Part shown: in pieces, positions 9,201 through 18,530 of the stretch
Layout of the letters: each line of letters begins with the position of its first letter
How positions within the stretch are numbered: the stretch's first letter is position 1
Assembly (NCBI GenBank): GCA_965203265.1
Contig: CBDBBV010000002.1
Location: 868,001-932,000 of the forward strand
Reading direction: 5' to 3'
Origin: JAHRAW01 sp965203265
GTDB taxonomy: Bacteria > Pseudomonadota > Gammaproteobacteria > Arenicellales > Poriferihabitantaceae
DNA: 64,000 bases
The notes under the pieces: generated by a model
What the model was told of the DNA's origin: nothing
What the model saw: the letters and a program-made list of their open reading frames with translations, nothing else
Databases searched by the model: none
Program-made: the position numbers and the translations under genes

Positions 9201-10412
9201 ATGCAATCAATTGATGTAAAACGATATTTCAAGCGAAATGTGATCCGATCTCGATACGGATACGCGCTCCTGATCGCGCTCCTGTTGGGTGCCGGCCAAT
9301 CCTGGGCGGAAGCCCTACTGGAAGAAATCCCGCCGCCGATCAAGTCCCAACTGCCCGCCCCGCAAATCGACGCCGATGTCTGGCTATTGGCGGATTTCGA
9401 GAGCGGCTGGATACTCGGCAGCGCCAACGCCGAGACGCGCATCGAGCCGGCCAGCCTGACCAAACTGATGACCGGCTATCTGGTGTTCGACGCCCTTTCC
9501 CGTGGGGAAATCCGCATGGAAGATCAGGTATACATCAGCGAAAAGGCGTGGAAAACCAGCGGCTCGCGGATGTTTGTGCGGGTGAATACTCAGGTCGCTG
9601 TCGAGCAACTGCTCAAGGGGTTGATCATCCAATCGGGAAACGATGCGGCGGTGGCGCTGGCCGAACATCTGGGCGGCTCCGAGGCGGGATTTGCGATTCG
9701 GATGAACCAGATGGCGGCGCAGCTGGGCATGCGCGAAACCCACTTCGTCAACAGCAACGGCCTGCCGCATCCCCAGCATTACAGTTCCGCGCTGGACATG
9801 ACCATCCTCACCTTGTCGCTGATTCGCCGATTCCCGCAGTATTACCGCCTCTATTCCCACAAGGAATACACCTACAACGACATCACCCAGCAAAACCGCA
9901 ATACCCTGTTGTGGCGGGATCCCAGCATAGACGGCATCAAGACCGGCTACACGAGCAAGGCCGGCTACTGCCTGATCGGTACCGCCAAGCGAGACGGCAT
10001 GCGGCTGATCGCCACGGTGATCGGCTCGCAGAGCGCGAAATCCCGCGCCGAGCAGGTGTACGAGTTATTGCAATACGGCTACGCCGCCTACGAGGGCATG
10101 GTGGTGTATCGACCCGGCGGCGAGGTCAAGTCGTTGCCGCTGTGGATGGGGCAGCAACCCACCGCGCAGGTCGGCGTGCGGCGCAATCTGAGCATTGTCT
10201 ATCCTCGGGGGAGTCGGGACAAACTGTCGGGCGCGCTGAATTTGCCGGACAGTCTGGTGGCGCCGCTGCAAGCCGGCCAGTCGGTGGGCGACATCACGCT
10301 GAAATTCGACGGCAACCCCATCCGCACGGCCAGTTTGCACATCGCCGAGGACTACCCCTCAGGGGAGTGGTGGTCGCGGTTGCTCGACTCGGTCAAGCGC
10401 CTGTTCCACTGA
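9201..10412 (+). CDS. dacA: D-alanyl-D-alanine carboxypeptidase (PBP5/6 type)
   Basis: This enzyme trims the terminal D-Ala from pentapeptide stems at the periplasmic face of the inner membrane. The 403-residue product has a signal peptide (cleavage probably after QSWA), SxxK in EPASLTKLMTGY, SxN in IQSGNDAAVALAEH and KTG in GIKTGYTSKAGYCL. It ends in an amphipathic membrane-association helix (WWSRLLDSVKRLFH). It follows rlpA by 30 bp. In many gammaproteobacteria ybeD lies between dacA and lipB; here lipB follows after 17 bp with no ybeD. Confidence 0.95.
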   Translation: MQSIDVKRYFKRNVIRSRYGYALLIALLLGAGQSWAEALLEEIPPPIKSQLPAPQIDADVWLLADFESGWILGSANAETRIEPASLTKLMTGYLVFDALSRGEIRMEDQVYISEKAWKTSGSRMFVRVNTQVAVEQLLKGLIIQSGNDAAVALAEHLGGSEAGFAIRMNQMAAQLGMRETHFVNSNGLPHPQHYSSALDMTILTLSLIRRFPQYYRLYSHKEYTYNDITQQNRNTLLWRDPSIDGIKTGYTSKAGYCLIGTAKRDGMRLIATVIGSQSAKSRAEQVYELLQYGYAAYEGMVVYRPGGEVKSLPLWMGQQPTAQVGVRRNLSIVYPRGSRDKLSGALNLPDSLVAPLQAGQSVGDITLKFDGNPIRTASLHIAEDYPSGEWWSRLLDSVKRLFH

Positions 10413-10429
10413 ACGCGCTGAACGCGCCG

Positions 10430-11089
10430 ATGGAGACCCGGCAAACCATTTCACCACCCGCAGATGCCCACCACGATCTGGTTACCATCCGGCACTTGGG
10501 CCTGTGCCACTACCAACCGATCTGGCAGCGGATGCAAAATTTCACCCGCCTGCGGTGCGCCGCCGACGGCGACCAGATCTGGCTATTGCAGCACCACCCG
10601 GTATTCACTCGGGGAAGCAGTTGCCGGGCGCAACCACGCTCCGCTCCCGGCAGCGCCGAAATCCCCCTGATTCATACCGACCGGGGCGGACAAATCACCT
10701 ACCACGGGCCGGGCCAACTGGTCGCCTACCTACTCCTCGACCTCAAACGCCGACGGCAGGGGCCGAAATCGCTGGTGGCGCAAATCGAGCAAGTGGTGAT
10801 CGACCTATTGGCCGGCTACTCGGTGCAAGCCGCGCGCAATTCCGGCGCGCCCGGGGTGTATGTGGGCGCGGCGAAGATCGCCGCCCTCGGCCTGCGCATC
10901 AAACGCGGCTGCTGCTTCCACGGCCTGAGTCTGAATGTGGACATGAACCTCCAGCCCTATCGCCGAATCGACCCGTGCGGCTACCCGAATTTGGCGGTCA
11001 CCCACCTGCGCGCGCATACCCCGATTCCGGTGGAAATCGGCGAAGTCGAGGACGACCTGGCGCGGCAACTACGCGCGCAATTCGGCTAG
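10430..11089 (+). CDS. lipB: Octanoyl-[ACP]:protein N-octanoyltransferase LipB
   Basis: LipB transfers octanoate from acyl carrier protein to lipoyl domains, the first step of lipoate synthesis. From ATG 10430 the product is 219 residues. It shows the family's LLQHHPVFTRG, DRGGQITYHGPGQLVAYLL, the catalytic lysine in VYVGAAKIAALGLRI, and the catalytic cysteine in IDPCGYPNL. The open frame extends far upstream through dacA, so the start was placed at the ATG that gives the normal N-terminus. lipA is not seen beside it. Its TAG stop shares the palindrome CTAG with the convergent murU stop. Confidence 0.94.
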   Translation: METRQTISPPADAHHDLVTIRHLGLCHYQPIWQRMQNFTRLRCAADGDQIWLLQHHPVFTRGSSCRAQPRSAPGSAEIPLIHTDRGGQITYHGPGQLVAYLLLDLKRRRQGPKSLVAQIEQVVIDLLAGYSVQAARNSGAPGVYVGAAKIAALGLRIKRGCCFHGLSLNVDMNLQPYRRIDPCGYPNLAVTHLRAHTPIPVEIGEVEDDLARQLRAQFG

Positions 11090-11757
11090 GCAAACCGCTG
11101 CCGCGCCTGCTCAAGCCGCTCCGGAGTGCCCACATCGAGCCACTCGCCCAAGTGCATCTCCGCACCGACTCGCCGCGCGGCAACGGCACCCTCGATGATC
11201 GGCCGCAACGGAAAACACCCCGAATCGAGCCCGTCGAAAACACTCCGGCGAAAGCAGCCGATACCGGAATAGGTACACGAGCGACCCAGCCCGGCAGCGG
11301 GCGCAACCAACCGCCCGTGCACCAGCGAAAAATCCCCGCAGCGGCGATGAGGCGGATTCGGCACCATCACCAGATACATATCGTGCCGCCGAGACACGCC
11401 CAACCCGGCGTAGTCGAAATCACACAGAATATCGGCGTTGATCACGATGAACGGATCGCTCTTCAACACCCCCAGCGCGTTGACAATACCGCCGCCGGTC
11501 TCCAACGCTCGCTCCCCCTCATCGGAATACCGCACGCGCAACCCGAAACGCCGACCATCCCCCACATGCGCCCGAACCTGCCCGCCGAGCCAAGCCAGAT
11601 TGATCACCACCCGCCCAAACCCCTGCGCCGCCAGACTCGCAAGATGATGCTCCAACAGGGTTTTCCGCCCGACCTGCAAGAGGGATTTCGGCGTGGAATC
11701 GGTGAGTGGGCGAAGGCGTTGTCCCCGTCCGGCGGCGAGAATCAGTACATCGAGCAT
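11086..11757 (-). CDS. murU: N-acetylmuramate-1-phosphate uridylyltransferase-like nucleotidyltransferase
   Basis: MurU makes UDP-MurNAc from MurNAc-1-phosphate in the cell-wall recycling route that bypasses fosfomycin-sensitive MurA. From ATG 11757 the product is 223 residues, the MurU length. It has the nucleotidyltransferase signature LILAAGRGQRLRPLTDSTPK, the metal/base motif FIVINADILCDFDYAG, and DVGTPERLEQARQRFA at the end. In Pseudomonas murU is paired with the kinase gene amgK, next to lptD; no amgK is present here and the helicase block lies in its place. The gene begins 28 bp after the helicase stop on the same strand and may now depend on read-through from that block. Confidence 0.85.
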   Translation of the reverse strand: MLDVLILAAGRGQRLRPLTDSTPKSLLQVGRKTLLEHHLASLAAQGFGRVVINLAWLGGQVRAHVGDGRRFGLRVRYSDEGERALETGGGIVNALGVLKSDPFIVINADILCDFDYAGLGVSRRHDMYLVMVPNPPHRRCGDFSLVHGRLVAPAAGLGRSCTYSGIGCFRRSVFDGLDSGCFPLRPIIEGAVAARRVGAEMHLGEWLDVGTPERLEQARQRFA

Positions 11758-11785
11758 GGCGTGTTTGATCTGATTGGCGTGGCAT

Positions 11786-14700
11786 TCAGCCAATGAGATC
11801 GGCTTGATCGGGCTCCCGTTGTACCGTAAGAATTTCCCACGCCTGCTTCCGGTCGAGGTGGACATGGGCAAATTGATTGCGGTAACTGCGGAGGCAACCA
11901 TAGCAACTCGAATCACATCCGCAACCGCCCTTTACGCGCTCGGCCGCACTGCTAAGTACCCTTTCGAATACATCTTCGTGTTCCAACTGTGCCACAAGTC
12001 CAGCGCCTCCCGGAACGTTGTCGTAAAGCACGACTGCGGATTCACCGGGCCTGTCGCCGACAGTAATAGTAACGTTCAGGTCGGTGTTCGGTACTTCCAA
12101 AGTATCCGCCGCGCCCAACAGGATTGCGTAGGCGACGGAATACGCGACCCACTCGTCATTTAGCCGTGGAAACTGGAGGCGAACAACATCGGTGGTCAAT
12201 TCGTGGCCGAGGGAAAACTGATCCAGAGTTCCATTGCAATCCGAATTTAACGGCGATTTGTGGCTCGGCTTCGGTGTTGCCATATGACAACCACAGGCAC
12301 GGCAAATGTAGAAACCCCTCTTGTTCTTGCCCTCGCACAAAATTACCAGTTTTCCAGGAACGGCTCTAGTCACCCGGACACCGCGAATAGTATTCACCTC
12401 AGGTTGAGTTTTGAAACCAGGGAAAAATGGGCGTGTCGTGTATAGCCGTCGCGCTCGGCCTTTTGGTTTCGATGGATTCTTGAACAGAGGCGTTACGAAT
12501 CCGAACTCGGGAATGAGGTATTTCCGGGCGTTCGATGACTCTGCCGGGGCTTCAGTCCATTGCTCAAAGTTTCGTGCGTCGTCGTACCGGTAATGGCGTA
12601 CTGGCCATGCCTTGCCGGAAATTGCCTTCACGCCGCAGGATTCCCATTCCAGCTTATTTGCAACTACTTTTCCGCCCGGCGCGTATTCCGCGATAGCTTG
12701 GGATAGGTCTCGTTGGAGCGAGACATCAGTTCGGCCACGATACTTGGAGCGAACATCAAGTTCAACAACGTCCACCGGGAAACCGTACTTGGGAATTACA
12801 GCTTTTCGAGAGAGAAAGTTGAGCGTCCGCTCACCGGCGATAGTCTTCATCCGATCACCGATGTTATCGATTTTCTCGCCTCGCTCAAAGTACGCTTTAC
12901 GAAGCTTTTCCATCTCGATGTAGTCCGCACAAACTTCGAGCTGTGTTAGAGCGAGTTGGCTGTCGGGTCCGGTGATTTCGAGAATCCATTTATCGTTATC
13001 AAGGCCAACTTGGTTATGCATGTTCTCTGGAACGGTGCGGAGCAAAGAATCTTTCAAATCACGGTTGTTGTCGCAGAAACTGCGGAGGTTGCTCGCCGCT
13101 TGAGGATTATGCCAATCACTAACGAAATTCTCGACGTTCTTGAACCTCAAACTATGTTCCTTGAAGAATTCGGACAGGGCAACAGCGACCATATGCCGTC
13201 GAATGATCTTTTCGTTCGTCATTTTCAGGCGCGGCGGATTTATTTTTCCTTTGAGCACTCGTTCTTCGGGATCCTCGTAATGATAGAGATCGTGCGGATT
13301 GCGACGACAGTAAGTCAATACCAAGCCAGGCGTATCCCGACGGCCCGCACGCCCGGCGCGCTGGGCGTAGTTGAATGATTCCGGGGGAACATTGCGGAGA
13401 AATATAGACTCCAAGTCACCAAGGTCGACTCCAACTTCGAACGTGGTAGAGGAACTGAGAAGATGGATGTGGCCGTTCTTGAACTCGTCCTGCCGCGTGC
13501 CCGCCTCCTCGGTGTCGATTTGCGCGGTATGTTCTTTTGCAATCAATTTCGGAGGTAATCGGGTACTCTCATAGAGTATTCGATAGTGGTTCCCGGCAAG
13601 GCGCTCTTGGTTGGCCGGTGACAAAGTGCCTGGACAACGGTTCCGGGGGCAGACACCTCGAACGTTGTAACTGCTGATGGTTGCACAGGTATTGCATTCC
13701 CAAATTTCTTCAAGATGAGGGTGAACAGGCTTGATTCGCAGCCAGCGTGAGTCCAAACGAAACGTACCATTATTTTGTGCGGGAACAAGCATGGGATCGT
13801 GATCATAATCGCGCACTGCATGCCACACGTCCTTCATGAGTTTATTAGACGCCAATTGTTTTTCGTTCTCGGCTAGGTCACTGTCTGCGAGGAGCCGGTG
13901 CAGAAAATGCTGCACAATGGCAGATTGCGGACTGCCCCAATGCGAAACATTGCGCCGCCCGCCCGGTGGCGCGATACCGAATGCTTGTTGTGGCCAAGGC
14001 GAGACATCTCCCCATACTGGTGTTTCGGTATACTTCGGTAAGCTTATGGCACGACGCGGGCGCATCTCGTCCAACAAATACGCAACAAGCATGCGAGCCT
14101 CGTCTTCGGTGAAATTCCATGGCGATCGCCCCAGAGTGTCCGGCAAACGTAGGGCACGAGGAATCGCGACGAACCACTTGACCAAACCGACACCGCTCAA
14201 CGACAGTCTTCTTTCATCAGTAACCGCTTCACGCAAGATCGACTTGAGTACCAAACGGATCTTTGTCGTCCTAGTATCCGATCCGCTGAAGAGACCCGCC
14301 TGTTCCCACTGCCTGATCAATTGGTTCCGCAAATCATCAATGGACAATCCCTCTTTGGCGACATTGTTCGATTTAATAGCTCTGAGGAGGAGATTGCGGT
14401 CGCGCAGTTTCTCATAGGAATCCTCGGCGTACCAAGCGAAGAACGCCGCTTCCTGGCGGCTATCGGCGAATGCCAGAATCTTGCGCTTGTTGATTGGAAG
14501 TAGCTCATGCAGGGCAGTCGCAATGACTGAGTTCGGGCCATCCGATCCATGCACGATTTCTTGCACGGGGTCGCCAATTCCGCCCCGCTGATAACCGCAA
14601 GTTTCGCATTGCTTCAATTGATCTGAATGTTGATCGTGAGATTTGCATTTTTTGACAGGGATTGAGGCATCGCAATCGCAACGCGGCGTATCCTTAGAGA

Positions 14701-16033
14701 GCGCACCACATCGTTTGCATAGAAGTTCACCGCCAGATTCTGTTGGTAGGCGTAGGTAGTAATCCACGCCGAAACCGGGATGGCTGGGGTCGCGATTGCC
14801 TTCCTTCAATTTTCCGTCTTGCGCCCGGCCAACATAATAGTGTTGACCGCACTCTCGGCATAGTGCGATTTCTAGGGGTTCACTAGCGACTCCATTCGTG
14901 TTTTCGTCACGCTCGCGGTTGAGTACGACGACATCCTCACCATCTCTATGGACTAGAAAAGCCCCTTCCAGTGCACGAAGAAAAGCATGGTAACGGCAGG
15001 GCGATGTGTCGTTGTCAGTGGGTTGAAAATTTCCAAAAGCGATGCCGCATGATTCGAAAGGTTCGCCGAAAAGTTCCTTCGCGAACTCGGCAACCATCTG
15101 CTTGTCTTTTTTATCCTTACCGGACGAAATGGTTGCACTGGTGGCGATGCATCGGAACGGTCCCTGCCGCCCACCATCGCGCAACCGTTGCTTGAGCCGC
15201 CGGATCAACATCCCCATTTCCATGCCCTTGGCACCACGATATTGATGCGCCTCGTCCAGAATAAGATACTTCCAGTACGCACCTCGTCCACCGTCGAACA
15301 GAGGACTATCATCCGGCCGGATCAGCAGGTATTCGAGCATCGAGTAATTGGTCAGTAGAATGTGGGGTGGGCTTTGGCGCATTTCGTCACGAAAAACGAG
15401 TTCTCCGGGCAAACGCTTCTCGGCACACGCTGTAGCGTTATGCCATTTGCTGTTGTCTCTCGCGTTTTCCGGTGTTTGGCCAATGTATTGCCCGAAAGTC
15501 GGTTCGAAATCGGATCCTGCATCGCGCAAATCCTGACAGATTGCCCCGAGGCGCTCACGCTGATCGTTCGCAAGCGCGTTCATGGGATACAGAATCATGG
15601 CTCGCACCCCCGGTTCGTCCAATTCCCCCGCGAGATGTTGGCGATACAATTCGAAAAGGATCGGATAGAGAAAACTCTCAGTCTTGCCGCTGGCTGTGCC
15701 CGTGGCGACAACCACGTTCCCGGCATCGAAATGCGCGGTGCGAATGGCGTGTTCCTGATGCGTATATAGCTGACCATCGAGCAGCGCAGGTAAAAGACCC
15801 TTGGCATCTTCAGAGAAACATTCCTCCGCCAGTTCTCGCGCGGGCAGTCCTCTCTTGAACCCACGGGGGGGTTCATGAATAGGCCCCTTCAAAAGACTAT
15901 CCTCTTTGCGCAAGGCTTCCTGAAACGAATCCCGTAAGCGGCGATCCGCAAAGAAAAACGAGGTTTTCAAATAGTTCTCATAGCGTTCGCGGATTTTTTC
16001 CGGCCACTCTGTTACGTCTATTGTGTCAGTCAT
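11786..16033 (-). CDS. DEAD/DEAH-box helicase with C-terminal DUF1998-type cysteine cluster
   Basis: This is a large (1415-residue) superfamily 2 helicase. Visible motifs are Walker A (ATGTASGKTES, about residues 110-120), DEAH in LILDEAHQYRG (about 260), ATSATI (about 297-302), and motif VI QRAGRAGRRD with the preceding EVGVDLGDLESIFLRNVPPE. Several CxxC pairs in the middle suggest zinc ribbons (CRECGQ, CKRCGA, CETCGY, CNTCAT). The C-terminus has LYDNVPGGAGL and the cluster CGCDSSCYGCLRSYRNQ, typical of DUF1998/MZB proteins. DUF1998 helicases are known in Druantia (DruE), DISARM (split DrmA/DrmB) and housekeeping YprA/Hrq1-like groups. The start codon overlaps the end of the upstream partner gene by 8 bp, so the two are probably translated together. 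A defence role is inferred from architecture and context. Confidence 0.85.
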   Translation of the reverse strand: MTDTIDVTEWPEKIRERYENYLKTSFFFADRRLRDSFQEALRKEDSLLKGPIHEPPRGFKRGLPARELAEECFSEDAKGLLPALLDGQLYTHQEHAIRTAHFDAGNVVVATGTASGKTESFLYPILFELYRQHLAGELDEPGVRAMILYPMNALANDQRERLGAICQDLRDAGSDFEPTFGQYIGQTPENARDNSKWHNATACAEKRLPGELVFRDEMRQSPPHILLTNYSMLEYLLIRPDDSPLFDGGRGAYWKYLILDEAHQYRGAKGMEMGMLIRRLKQRLRDGGRQGPFRCIATSATISSGKDKKDKQMVAEFAKELFGEPFESCGIAFGNFQPTDNDTSPCRYHAFLRALEGAFLVHRDGEDVVVLNRERDENTNGVASEPLEIALCRECGQHYYVGRAQDGKLKEGNRDPSHPGFGVDYYLRLPTESGGELLCKRCGALSKDTPRCDCDASIPVKKCKSHDQHSDQLKQCETCGYQRGGIGDPVQEIVHGSDGPNSVIATALHELLPINKRKILAFADSRQEAAFFAWYAEDSYEKLRDRNLLLRAIKSNNVAKEGLSIDDLRNQLIRQWEQAGLFSGSDTRTTKIRLVLKSILREAVTDERRLSLSGVGLVKWFVAIPRALRLPDTLGRSPWNFTEDEARMLVAYLLDEMRPRRAISLPKYTETPVWGDVSPWPQQAFGIAPPGGRRNVSHWGSPQSAIVQHFLHRLLADSDLAENEKQLASNKLMKDVWHAVRDYDHDPMLVPAQNNGTFRLDSRWLRIKPVHPHLEEIWECNTCATISSYNVRGVCPRNRCPGTLSPANQERLAGNHYRILYESTRLPPKLIAKEHTAQIDTEEAGTRQDEFKNGHIHLLSSSTTFEVGVDLGDLESIFLRNVPPESFNYAQRAGRAGRRDTPGLVLTYCRRNPHDLYHYEDPEERVLKGKINPPRLKMTNEKIIRRHMVAVALSEFFKEHSLRFKNVENFVSDWHNPQAASNLRSFCDNNRDLKDSLLRTVPENMHNQVGLDNDKWILEITGPDSQLALTQLEVCADYIEMEKLRKAYFERGEKIDNIGDRMKTIAGERTLNFLSRKAVIPKYGFPVDVVELDVRSKYRGRTDVSLQRDLSQAIAEYAPGGKVVANKLEWESCGVKAISGKAWPVRHYRYDDARNFEQWTEAPAESSNARKYLIPEFGFVTPLFKNPSKPKGRARRLYTTRPFFPGFKTQPEVNTIRGVRVTRAVPGKLVILCEGKNKRGFYICRACGCHMATPKPSHKSPLNSDCNGTLDQFSLGHELTTDVVRLQFPRLNDEWVAYSVAYAILLGAADTLEVPNTDLNVTITVGDRPGESAVVLYDNVPGGAGLVAQLEHEDVFERVLSSAAERVKGGCGCDSSCYGCLRSYRNQFAHVHLDRKQAWEILTVQREPDQADLIG

Positions 16034-18299
16034 CGAGCAATCTCCTGATTGTGTCTACATTGGCAGAATGCGAGCTCCGCCGACGTTTGTCAATGGGAAG
16101 GGAGCGGACAATCGCCTCCCGTAGTGTCAGGCCAGCGGCCTTGATTTCGGTGGCACTGAATCCCTTGCCTCTTTTCCATCCTTGCCGCCTGCTACACCAA
16201 ATAATGGCCCCCACTCTCTCATCGGTATCGGGGGTCGGATACACGGTAACGACAACGGTTTCTTCCACACCATTCGCGTCGGGAATGGACAAGGTCAGTC
16301 TGTATCTCGTGGTTCCGGTGGGCCGAATAACACATGTCCCATGGGGTTCGACAATACCGATTTCAGGATTAATTGCAACGCGGGCTTGCTCTACATTCCG
16401 GGTATCCCATTTCAGGATTGCCCCTTGACCGGTGAAAATCTTCATCGGCTCTGCGGTGAATGAGATAATCTCCGGCATGGGGTCGGCAGATACCCGGATG
16501 AGCGGCAATTTCCGTCCCGCATATTCAATAGCGAAATAGACATCGTCATTCAGCCGTTGGTAGATCTGATAATAATCGGCAAAAGGCTCCAAGGGGATCG
16601 AAATACGATCTTCCGTTTTTTTTCGACTATATTGCCTTAGCTCGTCCGGTTCATTGTCGAACCCTGCACGAACCGATTCAAATCGCCTCGACAACAGCCA
16701 CATCGTCCCGTCCGAGTGAGCGTATTTCCGAAATTCTTGTCGTGTCATGGTCAGCGGCTTATCGCGCCACTCGTCAGAGTCAGTCTGGCTGTCACCCAAT
16801 CGCCACCAAATTCGTGGAAGGTCCAATACGATGCACACGCCACTCGCATCCGATTCAAGGCTGCACGATATACGATCCGCTTCCGGCCTCGGCATAACCT
16901 CGATAACGCCGGAGCGTACCGTCGCATGAGAATCTCTGGACGGCAGGGCAGGTAGAAGAGTCGAGCCGTCTGCGCCGACAAAACGTACCTCCATATGCGA
17001 ATATCCAGTCGAGGCCGGCAAAATCACCGTGTCTTGCGTATATTCATCCCCATCCACAAGAATTTTCCCCAAATTGGGGAGATACCGGAACATCGTGCTG
17101 TCCCTGTCCACCAATTTACTTTGCGAATCGTAAACGCGGATAAAGAAATACCCCGTTCGGCCATTCATGACCGACGAAAGCGATCCGTTGTCCGGCTTGA
17201 AACTCTTTCCCCAACCAGTTCCAGTCCCGGCTTCCTCGCCGACCTGCGCCCATTTGATATTCAGCGGCAATTTCAGGCTTGGCGGGTCGCCAACGAAGAG
17301 GTCGCCTTGGTCGGAATCATCAAAGACACGGCTGCCCTCCAATTCAATTCCGACAGAGGAATATAATGGCCACTCCTTGAACCCTAAGGCACCATCTTCA
17401 GGCGGTGTTTTCTCCTGATAAAAATAGTGCGCTCGGAAATTTTCATCCGCACAGTTTTTCGGTTCAACCGGCACATGACCTATCCTTTCCCATCCCTCCG
17501 GCGCGATGACTATAAAGTGTCCAGTCGTGATTCCCGATGTCTTGCGCCCATCGCCAGTCCAGTCTTTTCGTAATTTGAATATGAGAGGGGCGTCGTTAAA
17601 CAGTGGAATATCCTGCTCTTTCCCATCCTGAAACGAGACGGTCAGGTGGCCGGTCAGGGATGGGATACGGCATTGCTGTTCTTCAAAGTCCAAAGGCTCA
17701 CCTTGAAGATGCACCGCTGTAATTTGAGAATCCTCATCCGCAGACAAAATGACCTCCCACATCGTGGGACCGAGCTCCCGACAGATCAATTCCCGGTGGG
17801 AATACGGGGTTTGTGGCCGTTCCGATCTCGATTTCCGGGGGGTTCGACCTCGTCTCCCTGGCATTCGGCGTGGCTCGCGCTCCGTTTCCCGTGGTTTCCC
17901 TTCGCCTGTGCTTTCGCCGGTAGTCCCATCTGTTTCGTCATTTTCAGGGTGCTCATCGGTTGCCGGTGGGGCACGTTGCTGGTCGTCGCCAGATGGCGGA
18001 TCAGCTGCCGACAGCTCATCGGGCTCAATATCCGCCGGAGTGGCCACTCGTTGATCAGCGTGATTGGAAGAAGTAGACGGGTGTTCCGGGGGGACAGAAT
18101 CAGCTGGGGGCTCGGCTGACTTGCTCTCGGCTTCAGTGGTCTCAATATCGGCATTGACCGGCCTTTCGGGCAGGATTTCGTCCGCTGGCTGGGGTACCGA
18201 ATCTGGAGCAAAACTATCCCGATCTGCCGGTAGAGTCTTGCGACACCAAAGCCGTTGCACCAATGCCCGCAGTGCGGCAATCAACCTTTTCATCCGCAT
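16026..18299 (-). CDS. Helicase partner: disordered N-terminus, Ig-like and L13e-like C-terminal domains
   Basis: The product is 757 residues and no named family covers all of it. A short basic helix (MRMKRLIAALRALVQRLW) is followed by about 120 Pro/Glu/Asp-rich, probably disordered residues and a basic stretch. Residues about 160-600 look beta-rich with no recognised motif. About 610-690 resemble an Ig-like fold (FTGQGAILKWDTRNVEQARV, then PTGTTRYRLTLS). The last 60 residues (KRGKGFSATEIKAAGLTLRE, then DKRRRSSHSANVDTIRRLL) match the ribosomal L13e-like module found in some bacterial proteins, which may bind RNA or DNA. The gene overlaps the helicase start by 8 bp, so a two-component system is likely. 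DruH of type III Druantia is a possible relative, but this could not be tested. Confidence 0.7.
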   Translation of the reverse strand: MRMKRLIAALRALVQRLWCRKTLPADRDSFAPDSVPQPADEILPERPVNADIETTEAESKSAEPPADSVPPEHPSTSSNHADQRVATPADIEPDELSAADPPSGDDQQRAPPATDEHPENDETDGTTGESTGEGKPRETEREPRRMPGRRGRTPRKSRSERPQTPYSHRELICRELGPTMWEVILSADEDSQITAVHLQGEPLDFEEQQCRIPSLTGHLTVSFQDGKEQDIPLFNDAPLIFKLRKDWTGDGRKTSGITTGHFIVIAPEGWERIGHVPVEPKNCADENFRAHYFYQEKTPPEDGALGFKEWPLYSSVGIELEGSRVFDDSDQGDLFVGDPPSLKLPLNIKWAQVGEEAGTGTGWGKSFKPDNGSLSSVMNGRTGYFFIRVYDSQSKLVDRDSTMFRYLPNLGKILVDGDEYTQDTVILPASTGYSHMEVRFVGADGSTLLPALPSRDSHATVRSGVIEVMPRPEADRISCSLESDASGVCIVLDLPRIWWRLGDSQTDSDEWRDKPLTMTRQEFRKYAHSDGTMWLLSRRFESVRAGFDNEPDELRQYSRKKTEDRISIPLEPFADYYQIYQRLNDDVYFAIEYAGRKLPLIRVSADPMPEIISFTAEPMKIFTGQGAILKWDTRNVEQARVAINPEIGIVEPHGTCVIRPTGTTRYRLTLSIPDANGVEETVVVTVYPTPDTDERVGAIIWCSRRQGWKRGKGFSATEIKAAGLTLREAIVRSLPIDKRRRSSHSANVDTIRRLLDD

Positions 18300-18477
18300 C
18301 AGTCAGTCCGAGGCCGATAATCGTATAGGGAGGCTCATATCCATGATTGGCTATCATACCGTAATGGGGCAAATACGCAAACTGGTCGAGCAGGGTGTAG
18401 TCGAATTCCCCGATCATCCGCCAATCTACTTCACCTCTTTCCCTGTCCCGCATCAGTTCACCATTGCGCCCACCCAT
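18214..18477 (-). CDS. Small hypothetical protein upstream of the helicase operon
   Basis: This 87-residue open frame starts at ATG 18477, only 53 bp from the divergent lptD start, and overlaps the first 86 bases of the 757-codon gene in another frame. Its first 60 residues read like protein (EFDYTLLDQFAYLPHYGMIA, then HGYEPPYTIIGLGLTDADE), while the end runs through the next gene's start. It may be a real small first gene of the operon, or the N-terminus of a gene that is frameshifted or truncated. No family was recognised. Confidence 0.4.
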   Translation of the reverse strand: MGGRNGELMRDRERGEVDWRMIGEFDYTLLDQFAYLPHYGMIANHGYEPPYTIIGLGLTDADEKVDCRTAGIGATALVSQDSTGRSG

Positions 18478-18481
18478 GAAT

Positions 18482-18487
18482 TATAAT
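18482..18487 (+). promoter_or_regulatory. Putative -10 box for lptD-surA
   Basis: A perfect TATAAT lies 43 bp upstream of the lptD ATG in the short divergent interval. A weak TTCACC at 18457-18462 with 19-bp spacing is the best -35 seen. The box is only 4 bp from the ATG of the divergent small ORF at 18477. Confidence 0.35.
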
Positions 18488-18530
18488 CCGCAGCCGACCC
18501 ATCCCCCACCACCCACACCCCCCGAAAAAC

